Source: a virus. Taken from it: a stretch of 56,549 bases of DNA. Shown piece after piece: positions 19,363 through 28,795 of the stretch; position 1 is the stretch's first letter; every line of letters starts with the position of its first letter. The notes beneath the pieces are model-generated. The model searched no databases, was not told the origin of the DNA, and saw nothing but the letters and a program-made list of their open reading frames with translations. The position numbers and the translations under genes were made by a program. The DNA lies in the IMG/VR virus record IMGVR_UViG_3300036846_000279, positions 1 to 56,549 of that record, one strand, 5' to 3'.

Positions 19363-19616
19363 TGCCAGACTTTCGCGATTTGATGCCAGATCCTCCAGAG
19401 CCTTGGGTGGTCTGGAATGGAATTGTCTCAAAAAACATTACAAACTTCGCCGACCTATTGATGGTAATTTTGCCTGATTGGGATGACACACTTGAATGGG
19501 GTCCTTGTCGCTGGCAACCTAGGGACGCAGTTACTCTTCCAAAAAAGGGCGATGAGTGTTTAGTGTTGCTTGACAACAATCGACAACCGTGGGTCGTAAC
19601 GTGGTGGCCTTTTTAG
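19362..19616 (+). CDS. Small baseplate protein, OB-fold spike-like
   Basis: Starting at the TAATG overlap gives 84 residues. The C-terminal half, with PRDAVTLPKKGDECLVLL followed by N-NRQPWVVTWWP, has the strand pattern of the OB-fold of tail spike proteins (gpV/gp5 N-terminal domain). Position between hub and gp25-like gene agrees. No spike tip or PAAR domain is present. Assignment is tentative. Confidence 0.55.
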   Translation: MPDFRDLMPDPPEPWVVWNGIVSKNITNFADLLMVILPDWDDTLEWGPCRWQPRDAVTLPKKGDECLVLLDNNRQPWVVTWWPF

Positions 19617-19644
19617 TTCGCGAGGTATGAAGGGGGTGAATGCG

Positions 19645-19740
19645 ATGAAGTTCGGTACTATGGTGGTTAGCGTAAGTGATATTGCACTCGTAGTGATTGC
19701 GATCTTTGTGGTACTCGCGTATTTCAACGGTTGGGGATAA
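19645..19740 (+). CDS. 31-residue single-helix membrane peptide
   Basis: The short ORF has a strong AAGGGGGTGA site and ends in TAATG, overlapping the start of the gp25-like gene. The peptide is a single hydrophobic helix (about residues 10-26) with a short polar tail. Its place inside the baseplate operon is odd: it could be a holin-like or pore peptide, or a structural component. Function unknown. Confidence 0.55.
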   Translation: MKFGTMVVSVSDIALVVIAIFVVLAYFNGWG

Positions 19741-20108
19741 TGGCTACCACAGCAGATATTCCACACTTCGATCATCCGTTTAGATTTGGTCCTAGTCTAG
19801 CAGTTGTAGTTGAGCAGGACAGTCCTGAAGACATTATCAATTGTGTTGCAGCTATTCTCCGTACAGAGCTTGGGGAGAGAGTAGATTTGCCCGAGTTTGG
19901 TATCAATAGTCCTGTGTTTGAAACTCAGCCAATTGATATCGCTCCTATCATTGAATTGATCGTTGAGCAGGAACCTCGGGCTGTTGCAGTAATCGACCAA
20001 GAACAGGACGTGATTGACCAACTGATTGTCAATCTGCTAGTCAATGTTACTCAAGCAGAAACACCTAATGTTCAGGTCCAGTTTGGGGTAGAGAATGTCC
20101 AGTCTTGA
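19740..20108 (+). CDS. Baseplate wedge protein (gp25-like)
   Basis: ATG at 19740 gives 122 residues. The motif pattern of an early aromatic-rich strand, then ILRTELGERVDLPEFG, closely matches the gp25/gpW lysozyme-like wedge family, where a conserved E-R and 'P.FG' appear. It forms the inner baseplate wedge with the J-like protein next to it. Confidence 0.85.
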   Translation: MATTADIPHFDHPFRFGPSLAVVVEQDSPEDIINCVAAILRTELGERVDLPEFGINSPVFETQPIDIAPIIELIVEQEPRAVAVIDQEQDVIDQLIVNLLVNVTQAETPNVQVQFGVENVQS

Positions 20109-21282
20109 AACTGAATACATCACACTCCCTGTAGACACTGACCCACAGGATATTCTGAATGATGCGTACACTTTTATTCAGACAGTTATCCCAGGCTGGA
20201 CACCTTCTGATGGACACCTAGATGTTTGGCTGTTGCAGAGTATTGCATCTGTGGCGTCTGAATCACGCGACGTAGCAAGCGCAGTCACACGCTCAATCTT
20301 TCGATGGTATGGAGCATATCTTATCGGACTGCCACCGATTGATGCAACAGCAGCTACGTCAACGACTACGTGGACAATGGTAGACAATCAGGGATATCTG
20401 ATTCCCGCTGGTACTCAGGTAGGAATTATTGATCCTGATGGTAACATCATCCCGTTTGAGACTACGGATGATGTTTCAGTCTATCCGGGTAGTACTGCTA
20501 CCGCTGTGGGGGCTGTTACAATCCAAGCCTCTGATCCTGGTGCTGATGGTAATGCTATCGGTACAGCAGGCAGTCAAATCAATCTGATTGATCCTCTGGC
20601 GTTTGTCGATACAGTTACGCTTGAAGCGGTTACATCTGGTGGACAAGATGCTGAGAGCGATGACGCTTATCTCAATCGTCTGAGTGCTCAGTTGCAATTG
20701 CTAGCTCCGCGTCCTATTGTGCCTGAGGATTTCGCTATCTTTGCTCGTAATATTCCAGGAGTGTATAGAGCTACAGCTATTGATCTTTACAATCCTGGTC
20801 CGCCAATTGTGACAAATGCTGATAGAACAGTCAGCGTCGCTATAACCGATGAGAATGGTCAGCCATGCTCAGCTTCGGTTAAAGCTGCTGTTGATGCAGA
20901 CTTGCAAGCACGTAGAGAAGTGAACTTCAACGTCTTCGTGATTGATCCGACATACACCACAATTGCGGTGACTACTACAGTTCAAGGTCTTTCGGGTTGG
21001 GATGCTCCGACTACTCAATCAGCTATTGTGACAGCTCTGCAAGCCTACTTCAATCCTGCAAACTGGGGACAATCAGATTCCGACCCACAAGCCTGGATTA
21101 ACACACCCACTGTCAGATACCTTGAAGTCTCTCAGGTAATCAACAGTGTACCAGGAGTCGATTATATCGTCAGTCTGACAATTGGCGCACCCACTATGGG
21201 TACTGCTGATCTTACTATGGCTGGCGTAGCTCCGTTGCCTGAACCTGGTACTATGACAGTGACAGTAACGCCTGGTCCATGA
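20095..21282 (+). CDS. Baseplate assembly protein J-like
   Basis: The 395-residue protein has features of the baseplate J family: an N-terminal helical part, a conserved GTQVGI-type segment, AGSQINLIDP, and GGQDAESDDAYLNRL, the well-known 'G.D.E.DE..R.R' signature of gpJ. It overlaps the gp25-like gene by 14 bases and the next by ATGA. It forms the wedge ring around the hub. Confidence 0.87.
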   Translation: MSSLETEYITLPVDTDPQDILNDAYTFIQTVIPGWTPSDGHLDVWLLQSIASVASESRDVASAVTRSIFRWYGAYLIGLPPIDATAATSTTTWTMVDNQGYLIPAGTQVGIIDPDGNIIPFETTDDVSVYPGSTATAVGAVTIQASDPGADGNAIGTAGSQINLIDPLAFVDTVTLEAVTSGGQDAESDDAYLNRLSAQLQLLAPRPIVPEDFAIFARNIPGVYRATAIDLYNPGPPIVTNADRTVSVAITDENGQPCSASVKAAVDADLQARREVNFNVFVIDPTYTTIAVTTTVQGLSGWDAPTTQSAIVTALQAYFNPANWGQSDSDPQAWINTPTVRYLEVSQVINSVPGVDYIVSLTIGAPTMGTADLTMAGVAPLPEPGTMTVTVTPGP

Positions 21283-21941
21283 GTACGCCTACGCCACCTA
21301 CACTAGAGAGCTTTGCACAGCAGCTCTATGATTCTATGGAGCCTATGCAATTCGCTGAAGCTGATTCTTCAGTAGGCTTCGCTTTGGCATACTTCTGTGG
21401 ATCAATTGGTACAATGTTCCAAATGCTAGAAGATTATGGACGTGACCAAACTCTAGCTGATGGCTCAGATGCACCAGGCTGGTCACAACTCGTAGATATC
21501 GAGAGAACGCCGGATGAGGCACTTCCGTGGTTTGGTCAGTTTACTGGAGCACGATTTCCTCCAGGGCTTACCTCAGATCAGCAGAGAGCGTATATTGTCA
21601 ATGCTCCACAGTGGCGTAGAGGTACACTCAGATCGTTCCAAGATGTAGCTAGTATCTATCTGACAGGGAATCAGACGCTAATCATCAAGGAACGCTATGA
21701 CCCTGCTAACCCAACTGTTGATAGTCCTGGGCATTTGACAATCTACACATACGCTCCCGAAACTCCAAACCCCACAGCAGTCCAGAATGCGTTGATGGCT
21801 GTTAAGCCGGCTGGTATCATCTTGCATTACCAGGACTTGACTGGTCAGTTGTATTCGACGGTTAAGGCCAACTTTGCAACGTATGCAGCAGTCAATACCA
21901 AGTATGCTACCTACGACGAAATGCGTCAGGCACCGCCGTAA
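21279..21941 (+). CDS. Tail protein I-like (baseplate wedge tip)
   Basis: The 220-residue protein follows gpJ as gpI does in P2-like baseplates. A region with WRRGTLRSFQDVASIYLTG and the later RYDPANPTVDSPGHL agree with the family, which links the wedge to fibres. The start is in an ATGA overlap. Confidence 0.7.
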   Translation: MSTPTPPTLESFAQQLYDSMEPMQFAEADSSVGFALAYFCGSIGTMFQMLEDYGRDQTLADGSDAPGWSQLVDIERTPDEALPWFGQFTGARFPPGLTSDQQRAYIVNAPQWRRGTLRSFQDVASIYLTGNQTLIIKERYDPANPTVDSPGHLTIYTYAPETPNPTAVQNALMAVKPAGIILHYQDLTGQLYSTVKANFATYAAVNTKYATYDEMRQAPP

Positions 21942-21961
21942 GATGAAAGGACGGTGATGGT

Positions 21962-23053
21962 ATGGGTTCAGTAACGACTAGACTAAAGCTACGTTATCCG
22001 CTTCTTTCTGATCCGGCAGATGTGCCTACCGATATCACGAATCTAGCGAATGACATTGATATAGCTGTAATCTACAACCAGGGTGCTCAGTCTGCTAGAC
22101 CACCATCAGCATCAGGTACGCCTGGTATTGCGGGACGTATGTTCTACAATACCGATACAGGAATCAGTACTGGTGATCTACAGTTTGATTTCGGTCAAGG
22201 CTATCGCAAGGTTACTATGTATAAGACCGATGGAAACTTGGATCTTACTGCTGCTGCTCAGCTACAATGGTCACTTGATACAATTCTGCATCGCATGGCT
22301 CCTGGTGTTCTACAGACTGATGGGCTGTTCAAAGCTCTCCAAGGTGTGTATGTCGGTGAGCTTACTACTGCTCAGCGTGATGCTCTACCTGCTGGCGCTA
22401 GACCAAGAGGCACAATCGTATTCAACACCGATAGCGTAAGACTGGAAGTAAACATCGGTTCTGATGCCGTACCTAACTGGTCTGCCATTGGTAGCGGTGG
22501 AGTAGTAGCTTCTGGAACGTTGGCAACAAGACCTGCGTTTAACGCTACAAACGCTCCAAATATGTACTACGCCACAGACCAGGACGTGACGTATCTCAAT
22601 ACTGGTGCAGCTTGGCAACGTAGCGGTGCTCAGCCTGGTGATCTGTTCTTCACCATGAACGATGTAGCTAACGTAGGTCGTGTGCTGTTGACTGGTCAGG
22701 CTTGGCCAGCTACTACAGGTCTTTATGCCGACTTGTATGCCAAATGGTCAGCTAAGTTCCCAGGTAACCTGCCCGATATGCAGGGTCGTATGCCAGTAGT
22801 CAAAGGTACACATGCAGACGTGAATGGTATTGGTAAAACCGAAGCTGGTAACTTGCCTGCCAACCAGCGTAGATTCGTTCATAAACACACTGTGGTAAGC
22901 AATGCTCAAACGCAAGTTAGTGGTAATGGTCCTCCTGGTGGTTATGGTACTCCTGTGCTAGCGAATGCAACTACCACTGTTGGGCCACAAACAGGCTTTG
23001 AACCTACTGATGGTCCGGCAGCATTCACAGTAAACGTGGAAGCCAAGCTCTAA
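21962..23053 (+). CDS. Tail fibre with collar-type tip
   Basis: This 363-residue fibre has an N-terminal baseplate-attachment region, the GTLATRP...YYATDQDVTYLNTGAAW module shared with both collagen-like fibres, and a C-terminal segment (PGDLFFTMND...PGNLPDMQGRMPVVKG) typical of phage collar domains (PF07484-like). It probably forms the short fibre of the baseplate. Good Shine-Dalgarno GAAAGGACGGTGA. Confidence 0.8.
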   Translation: MGSVTTRLKLRYPLLSDPADVPTDITNLANDIDIAVIYNQGAQSARPPSASGTPGIAGRMFYNTDTGISTGDLQFDFGQGYRKVTMYKTDGNLDLTAAAQLQWSLDTILHRMAPGVLQTDGLFKALQGVYVGELTTAQRDALPAGARPRGTIVFNTDSVRLEVNIGSDAVPNWSAIGSGGVVASGTLATRPAFNATNAPNMYYATDQDVTYLNTGAAWQRSGAQPGDLFFTMNDVANVGRVLLTGQAWPATTGLYADLYAKWSAKFPGNLPDMQGRMPVVKGTHADVNGIGKTEAGNLPANQRRFVHKHTVVSNAQTQVSGNGPPGGYGTPVLANATTTVGPQTGFEPTDGPAAFTVNVEAKL

Positions 23054-23073
23054 CCTGTGGGGGTGTTTGAATA

Positions 23074-23286
23074 GTGGCCCGCGCTAGAAAAGCTCGCGCG
23101 CCTATTAAGATCAAGAAATCAAATCAAGGTAAGCTGCGCCGCAGTACGCGCACGAAGAAAGGTCAGAAGATTCCAGTGAGTACGCTTCAACGGTTGAAAA
23201 ACTCCAAGAATCCAAAGACACGTAAACGCGCTACATTCGCTCTGAATGCTAGAAAGTGGAAGCATACAGGCAGGAAGAAAAGCTAA
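23074..23286 (+). CDS. Small very basic protein
   Basis: The 70-residue protein starts with GTG and is rich in Lys and Arg throughout (about 40 percent), with a KIPVSTLQRLKNSKNPKTRKR core followed by ATFALNARKW. Small basic proteins with a similar '..K.IP...L.......R..A.FA...R' pattern occur in many phages near capsid or lysis genes, but I know no proven function; DNA binding is plausible. It overlaps the endolysin start (TAATG). Confidence 0.65.
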   Translation: MARARKARAPIKIKKSNQGKLRRSTRTKKGQKIPVSTLQRLKNSKNPKTRKRATFALNARKWKHTGRKKS

Positions 23287-24158
23287 TGACTGAATGGTGG
23301 GAGAAAGCTTATCCAGGCGGTAAAATGGTAGCGGTCAAGGGATTTCCTAGACCACTATATCCGCCTGATGCAGCACCAAACTACAAGCCATCAACCGATG
23401 GTAGCGATGTAGAAGCATATAAGCGCACAGTTAGTCGAGCGGGTCGTTGGGTTTGGCAGAAATTCGATCAAGCCTACTCCAACAACTTTGCTCATGGAAA
23501 GCCGGGTGGAAATGTACCCGAGACAGGTATCGCAGGGGTACAACGTCAGAATGGCCTTCAAGACACTGGCTATGTAGGAGAGAAAACTTTCAATCTACTG
23601 CGTTCTATCATTATTCCTAAGCCTCTACCGCACGCAGGAGAGTATGCAATGGATGCAACTGCGGTAGAACTGATTAACGCAGCATGGGAGAGATTCAAGG
23701 GTAAGGAAGATCAAACCCCCACAGGCAAGATTAGTCTCGGCTCAGTGGGTGAAGGTCCAAGTGTGCGTGAATATGATCTAACTCACGCTACTTCAGGTAT
23801 TCCACTTTATCCAGCATTTGATGCAGTTTGGTATACCGGCAAAAATGTGCTCGCGCCTGAGGGCATGAAAGTAACACGAGTTGGCACCGCGTCACATGGT
23901 ATTGCGTTTTATGCTGATGGTGATTCGGGATTACGTTGGTGGTTCGGACACTTAGATTACCAACCCACCGTAGGACGTTATTTTGCTCGCGGTGATATTG
24001 TCGGGCATGTAGCATATCACTCCGACTCGCCGCACGTCCACGTAGGTGTAAACGTTGAACGTCTGTGGGGCGCAGGAAAACAAATGAGCCATCATACTAA
24101 CTATACGCATGGTGGGCCATTGATAGGCGCTCAACTCGATGCAGGTCACGCCCTTTAA
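23286..24158 (+). CDS. Endolysin: peptidoglycan-binding region plus M23-like domain
   Basis: ATG 23286 (TAATG overlap) gives 290 residues. Residues 45-110 resemble a PG-binding type 1 fold (VWQKFDQAYSNNF...GYVGEKTFN). The C-terminal half resembles an M23 zinc peptidase: WWFGHLDY, RGDIVGHVAY and SPHVHVGV (H-x-H) are present. The usual first zinc histidine of H-x3-D is replaced by Tyr (LYPAFD), so catalysis may be altered or absent. The holin candidate follows directly. Confidence 0.72.
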   Translation: MTEWWEKAYPGGKMVAVKGFPRPLYPPDAAPNYKPSTDGSDVEAYKRTVSRAGRWVWQKFDQAYSNNFAHGKPGGNVPETGIAGVQRQNGLQDTGYVGEKTFNLLRSIIIPKPLPHAGEYAMDATAVELINAAWERFKGKEDQTPTGKISLGSVGEGPSVREYDLTHATSGIPLYPAFDAVWYTGKNVLAPEGMKVTRVGTASHGIAFYADGDSGLRWWFGHLDYQPTVGRYFARGDIVGHVAYHSDSPHVHVGVNVERLWGAGKQMSHHTNYTHGGPLIGAQLDAGHAL

Positions 24159-24176
24159 AGGATCAGATAGCCCTAA

Positions 24177-24353
24177 ATGAAGCGAGCCAGAAAGCAGGCG
24201 TATCTAATTATTCTGGCGGTGATTGCGTTGGTCCTTGCAATCATTGTGATTTTCACCGCTCACAATTTAGATATCAAGGCGCTCGGCGTGGTTGCGATAG
24301 TTGGAGGGATAGCAATGGTGATTGTATCGTTACCAGATAACGGAGACAAATAA
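24177..24353 (+). CDS. Holin candidate, two transmembrane helices
   Basis: A 58-residue ORF starting at ATG 24177, 18 bases after the endolysin stop. A basic N-terminus (MKRARKQ) precedes two hydrophobic helices (about 8-28 and 34-52), with a charged C-terminus (DNGDK). Size, topology and position next to the endolysin fit a small class II holin. It is the last plus-strand gene before the terminator. Confidence 0.7.
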   Translation: MKRARKQAYLIILAVIALVLAIIVIFTAHNLDIKALGVVAIVGGIAMVIVSLPDNGDK

Positions 24354-24364
24354 GTCTAGACAAA

Positions 24365-24417
24365 GTTAGAGGGCGCGCCCAACGATCTCTCTCCCGTATG
24401 GTGCGGCGCCCTCTAAC
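24365..24417. terminator. Bidirectional terminator between convergent arms
   Basis: GTTAGAGGGCGC at 24365-24376 pairs perfectly with GCGCCCTCTAAC at 24406-24417, followed on the plus strand by CCTTTTAA. It lies between the last plus-strand gene and the last minus-strand gene, so it probably ends transcription from both sides. Confidence 0.8.
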
Positions 24418-24421
24418 CCTT

Positions 24422-24955
<534 letters not shown>

Positions 24956-25072
24956 TTACTAGACATGTGGGGATGACTACTTGCGCTCCCACTGAGTTGC
25001 ACAGTGACCCACATGGAGCTAGTTATCTATCGCTGATTGCACCTTCCTTTCCTGTTTGCTTTTGTTGTAGGC

Positions 25073-25123
25073 GGGGGGCAAGAAATCGCTATCCGGGGAG
25101 GTGGCTAGCGACTTATGCCCCCC
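25073..25123 (-). terminator. Strong GC-rich hairpin after 25144 gene
   Basis: GGGGGGCA pairs with TGCCCCCC, extended by a second helix (AAATCGCTA with TAGCGACTT, one mismatch). On the minus strand it lies just beyond the stop of the replication operon and about 140 bases before the Rpf-like gene. It could terminate or attenuate that transcript. No clear U-tract follows. Confidence 0.55.
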
Positions 25124-25143
25124 ACGGTGCTAAACTAACTAGC

Positions 25144-25332
25144 TTATTCGTCGGCTTCTGTATCTTCAACGTCGATGCAAAGAACACCGTCGTCGATATA
25201 GACAGATGAAACCATCATCTTGGTAGCGTCGGGCTGACGAAAAACCGCCACAGGAATGGCAGGCTGTTCTTTGTCACCTGAGAACTCTTCAACTGCAACA
25301 AAACCAAGATTGGCTTCTCCAGCCTTAGTCAT
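25144..25332 (-). CDS. Small conserved-looking beta protein
   Basis: ATG at 25332, four bases after the start of the RuvC stop codon (TTAGAATG), gives 62 residues. It is a beta-rich acidic protein with no recognised motif. It closes the replication operon. Confidence 0.6.
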   Translation of the reverse strand: MTKAGEANLGFVAVEEFSGDKEQPAIPVAVFRQPDATKMMVSSVYIDDGVLCIDVEDTEADE

Positions 25333-25333
25333 T

Positions 25334-25807
25334 CTAATCCTCCCACTTGTCGAGACGGATAGCAAAGAGCTTCTGTCCGCCATTATATTGAAAGCCGCTT
25401 CCAAAGGTGAACCACTGTAGAAGGTGTCGTGTAGCATCCATCGCATGTGGTTTACCCCTGACGTATAGGTCTTTGTTTTTCAGCACTATATCAGTATAGT
25501 AGCTCTTACCTTGTGCTGCTTTCTGTATATGGATCGCTACCTGACCCTGGGTCAATCCGTAGAGTCTAGCTACTCCGATAGCTTGTACCGGAAAGAGATT
25601 GAGTCCCGTCTTACGTTGTGCTACGCCTCCCCGAAACTCAAAATCTTCGATTATCAGATGACGAGGTTTGAATCCGTCTAGGCGCCTCCATAGGTCGTCT
25701 ACATCATCAACCGCCTGAAATGGGTAGTACATAAGTCTACCGTCAGGCGAAATCTTAGCATAGCAATATCCAGACTGTATGCCTGGATCAATGGCAATGA
25801 TGTTCAC
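25334..25807 (-). CDS. RuvC-like Holliday junction resolvase
   Basis: The 157-residue protein begins NIIAIDPGIQSGY, the classical RuvC/RNase H-fold first strand with catalytic Asp. A second acidic strand is seen in HLIIEDFEF, and HAMDATRHLL supplies the C-terminal catalytic Asp. RuvC proteins resolve four-way junctions and phage versions debranch DNA before packaging. Start GTG overlaps the upstream stop. Confidence 0.85.
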   Translation of the reverse strand: MNIIAIDPGIQSGYCYAKISPDGRLMYYPFQAVDDVDDLWRRLDGFKPRHLIIEDFEFRGGVAQRKTGLNLFPVQAIGVARLYGLTQGQVAIHIQKAAQGKSYYTDIVLKNKDLYVRGKPHAMDATRHLLQWFTFGSGFQYNGGQKLFAIRLDKWED

Positions 25808-26343
25808 TAATAGCCCGCCAGTCTTTCCAATTCTTCCTCCCGTTTTCTCTGATCTTCTCTGAAGTTACGCCTATAGTCAGTGTCACTATCGCCATGCCGC
25901 TTGTAATAATCTTTCTCTGTCTGTGGGGTTTTTGGTTCCACACCCCGCGCGACTGCACCATATTTAATTGAGTCACGACTGTGAACTACACCATCGTCTC
26001 TCAATTGTCGCAAAAGAGCCATAGCCTTTCCAACCGTGGATTTTCTAACGTATGGCTTCTGACCATTGAGTAGCCTACGGAGGCTTGAACGATTATAAGG
26101 AATCTGCCTAGACGCCTCTTGGAAACCAATTCTTCTAACAATTTCCTCGAAGATGAAGAGTACGCGATCTCTGGGTATCCACGAACCAGGCTTATCAAGA
26201 TGACTCTTGATATTCTTAGTCGGCTTACGACGACCACAACACGGACAGTATTCGCCATCTAGGATCGTAACACTTTCTATGATGTGTTGGATCTCTTCTG
26301 GCAACTCATCAAAAAACTTCCTGCTCCCGTTTACTCTGGACAT
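25807..26343 (-). CDS. Zinc-finger and HTH DNA-binding protein
   Basis: The 178-residue protein has C-P-C-C near residue 33 (GEYCPCCGRRKP), a possible single zinc-binding knuckle, then a helical region (about 78-125) with RIGFQEASRQIPYNRSSLRR resembling a helix-turn-helix. The C-terminus is highly charged (EDQRKREEELERL). It lies between polymerase and RuvC-like genes. A role in replication control is plausible but unproven. Confidence 0.6.
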   Translation of the reverse strand: MSRVNGSRKFFDELPEEIQHIIESVTILDGEYCPCCGRRKPTKNIKSHLDKPGSWIPRDRVLFIFEEIVRRIGFQEASRQIPYNRSSLRRLLNGQKPYVRKSTVGKAMALLRQLRDDGVVHSRDSIKYGAVARGVEPKTPQTEKDYYKRHGDSDTDYRRNFREDQRKREEELERLAGY

Positions 26344-26344
26344 T

Positions 26345-28795
26345 TTAAGCTGCGATCTGTTCGTAATCGTTCAAGGTTCCCCAATCGTAACCAACTGACA
26401 GATCAGCTACATATGGAAAATCCCATTCTATAGCTTCTAGCGGTGTGTTTTCCATCTCAGACTTGATGAGATGCGCTACCTCGTCTACATGGCTTTCGCG
26501 ACAGTTCACTACGATGTTGTCGTGAACCGTGATACGTGGCTGAGCAATACGCCAGTCGAGCTTTTCTGCAATGTTGCATAGCGCCCAAAGAGTAATATTT
26601 GCCGCAATGTTTTGCGGCAAAAAGTTGATACCCTGCTTGACAACATGCAGTCTACCTCCTTCATCGGCGGGGATAACATAGAACCTACGCTTATGACCGA
26701 ACGGAGATTGTATCTCACCTTCAGTCATCACACGTTGTTCCATTTCCTTAGTCCACTCGTAAACCTTTGGGAATCGTGACCACCAAAAGTCAATGTATTC
26801 CTGCGCTTCACTCTGCGGCATGTAATACATTTGAGCAAACGAGAATGCTGACTGCCAATACGCTACACCGAAGTTGATGTTCTTAGCACGAACATACTGT
26901 TCATAGGTGTAGTTCTCACCATAGAATTGAGACGCTACCTCTCTATGTAGGGATCGTCCTGTGTCGGTGTATATTGCCTTAAGCTCGTCATCACCTGAGA
27001 GAACGGCGATGGTACGAAGCTCGGCTTGAGACAAGTCAGCAGAAAGAAAAACGCATCCTGAATCTGGAACAAAGGTACGCCGAATGTTTGGGAGTCCTTC
27101 TTTTGTTCTGGTGATGTTCTGGAGATTAGGTCTGCTTGAACTGAGACGACCTGACTCTGTGCCATGTATCTTAAAGTCAGTATAAATTCGTCCGTCTTTT
27201 CCACGACGAAGCACCATACCTTCCAGATATGTCCCCCGCTGTTTGTCAAGTTCTTTGAACTTGTCGAGCAGACTAATAAACTGGCCGATGGCTTCTCTGT
27301 CTACATTTCTAGTTGATCTGTAGTCATCACGAAGGATCTTCTCACGAACAGATTTATCAGTGGAACGCTTACCTTGATTCTCAATCCTCGGTCGCTTCAG
27401 GTTGTGAGTAATACCCCACGACTCATAGAGCAACAGTTCTAGTTGCTTAGGCGAATTGGGGTTGAGTTTTGGGTCCCCCGAGATTTCTTGCATACTGTGG
27501 CGCCACTCTTTGAGAGTAGGCCAAACTTCGCCTTCAAGGATATCGCAAGCTTGTTCGGCATCGTAAATGATTCCCTGAGCTTCAACCCTTGACAGGGCTT
27601 CGCTGAGTCGAATGAGTAGAGATTTATAGGGTCTATCCCAAACGCTGTCATTGATAGCCCTTTCTTTTAGAACGGGGAATAGTGCTCTAGTACCAGCACA
27701 GTCTTTCCCGTTGTATTCGTACAAATCAATACGACTGCGTAGATCGGGTAACTCACCAGTACGTTTGTAATGCCTCACTGACGCGGGTTCATACTTAGGC
27801 CAACCTAGCTCATCTTTCAGTAGCCATTCAAGTGAATGACCACCAGCGCCAGATTCAGGATCACCAGGACGTTCATCAAGACACCAGCTCAATAGCATAG
27901 AATCCTCATCTACGCGAGCTGCAATGTCAAAGTGCCTGAGAACCTTTACGTCATACTTCCCGTTATGCCATAGATATCTCAGACCTTCAATTGTAAGCAA
28001 CGGTTCTAGAAACTCTTGCCTGAAATCTTCATCTTGAACTACTGGTACACCAAAGACAACCGCGCGCTCGGGTCTAGTCGAAAACCCCACAGCAGTCATC
28101 CCTGTATAGAAACCCTCGATATCGCAAGAAACCAATCTTTCATCATCAGAGTAGAATGAACCGGCTTTAACAGAGAGTTGATCGTATATCTGCCTAGCCC
28201 AATCTCTAGCCTCGTCTAGCTTTTCTGTCCATCTAACCATAGGCATCTCAGGCTGCGGAAGAGGATTAATAGCCAGTCTGAAGTCACGTACTAACTCAGG
28301 GAAGTTACCATCATCACGCAACACAACGGCAGGGTTATTTGTAACGATGACTCGTTGAGTCTTGTCACTCATTGGACTGTCACGATAATGCACGTAACCG
28401 CGATTCCTGGCAACGTTGGGATCGCCTGTAACGGCCTTAGCCGCCTCACGACCAGCAGCTATAACAGTGGTAACCTCGGCAATCTCAGCCTCTAAGCGTG
28501 GCTCACAGCAAGCCTGAGCGAACGCAAAGCCTGACTCAGTACCGTCAGACTGACAGAGTACCACATTTGTAGCTATTACTTCATCTCGTGAAGTACCATG
28601 CAATTGCAGCAAATGGTCTAGTACCTTACCACTAGGACCACTAAACGACTTACCTGCCATAGACTCGTAATGCCCAGGACTACGAGACACCACAGCGATA
28701 GTAGCATCTTCAGGGCCAGTAGTTAGAGCTACTGGCTTATGTTTGAATGGGCATTGTTCGCATAGTGCGAACGGAGCCTTAGGCAGCTTTGACAA
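26345..28795 (-). CDS. Family A DNA polymerase with N-terminal UDG-like domain
   Basis: The N-terminal 180 residues resemble a family 4/5 uracil-DNA glycosylase: C-x2-C near residue 12, SRSPGHYESMAGKSFSGPSG, and TNVVLCQ. The usual C-terminal His motif reads NNPAVV, so glycosylase activity is doubtful. A 3'-5' exonuclease follows with all three motifs (CDIEG near 225, HNGKYDVK, YNGKD). The polymerase domain has motif A (DLSQAELR), motif B (RAKNINFGVAY) and motif C as VHDN near 758, in which the usual Glu of HDE is Asn. UDG-Pol fusions are known in SPO1-like phages. TTG at 28795 with GGAG upstream is preferred; an ATG at 28837 would overlap the kinase further. Confidence 0.88.
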   Translation of the reverse strand: MSKLPKAPFALCEQCPFKHKPVALTTGPEDATIAVVSRSPGHYESMAGKSFSGPSGKVLDHLLQLHGTSRDEVIATNVVLCQSDGTESGFAFAQACCEPRLEAEIAEVTTVIAAGREAAKAVTGDPNVARNRGYVHYRDSPMSDKTQRVIVTNNPAVVLRDDGNFPELVRDFRLAINPLPQPEMPMVRWTEKLDEARDWARQIYDQLSVKAGSFYSDDERLVSCDIEGFYTGMTAVGFSTRPERAVVFGVPVVQDEDFRQEFLEPLLTIEGLRYLWHNGKYDVKVLRHFDIAARVDEDSMLLSWCLDERPGDPESGAGGHSLEWLLKDELGWPKYEPASVRHYKRTGELPDLRSRIDLYEYNGKDCAGTRALFPVLKERAINDSVWDRPYKSLLIRLSEALSRVEAQGIIYDAEQACDILEGEVWPTLKEWRHSMQEISGDPKLNPNSPKQLELLLYESWGITHNLKRPRIENQGKRSTDKSVREKILRDDYRSTRNVDREAIGQFISLLDKFKELDKQRGTYLEGMVLRRGKDGRIYTDFKIHGTESGRLSSSRPNLQNITRTKEGLPNIRRTFVPDSGCVFLSADLSQAELRTIAVLSGDDELKAIYTDTGRSLHREVASQFYGENYTYEQYVRAKNINFGVAYWQSAFSFAQMYYMPQSEAQEYIDFWWSRFPKVYEWTKEMEQRVMTEGEIQSPFGHKRRFYVIPADEGGRLHVVKQGINFLPQNIAANITLWALCNIAEKLDWRIAQPRITVHDNIVVNCRESHVDEVAHLIKSEMENTPLEAIEWDFPYVADLSVGYDWGTLNDYEQIAA

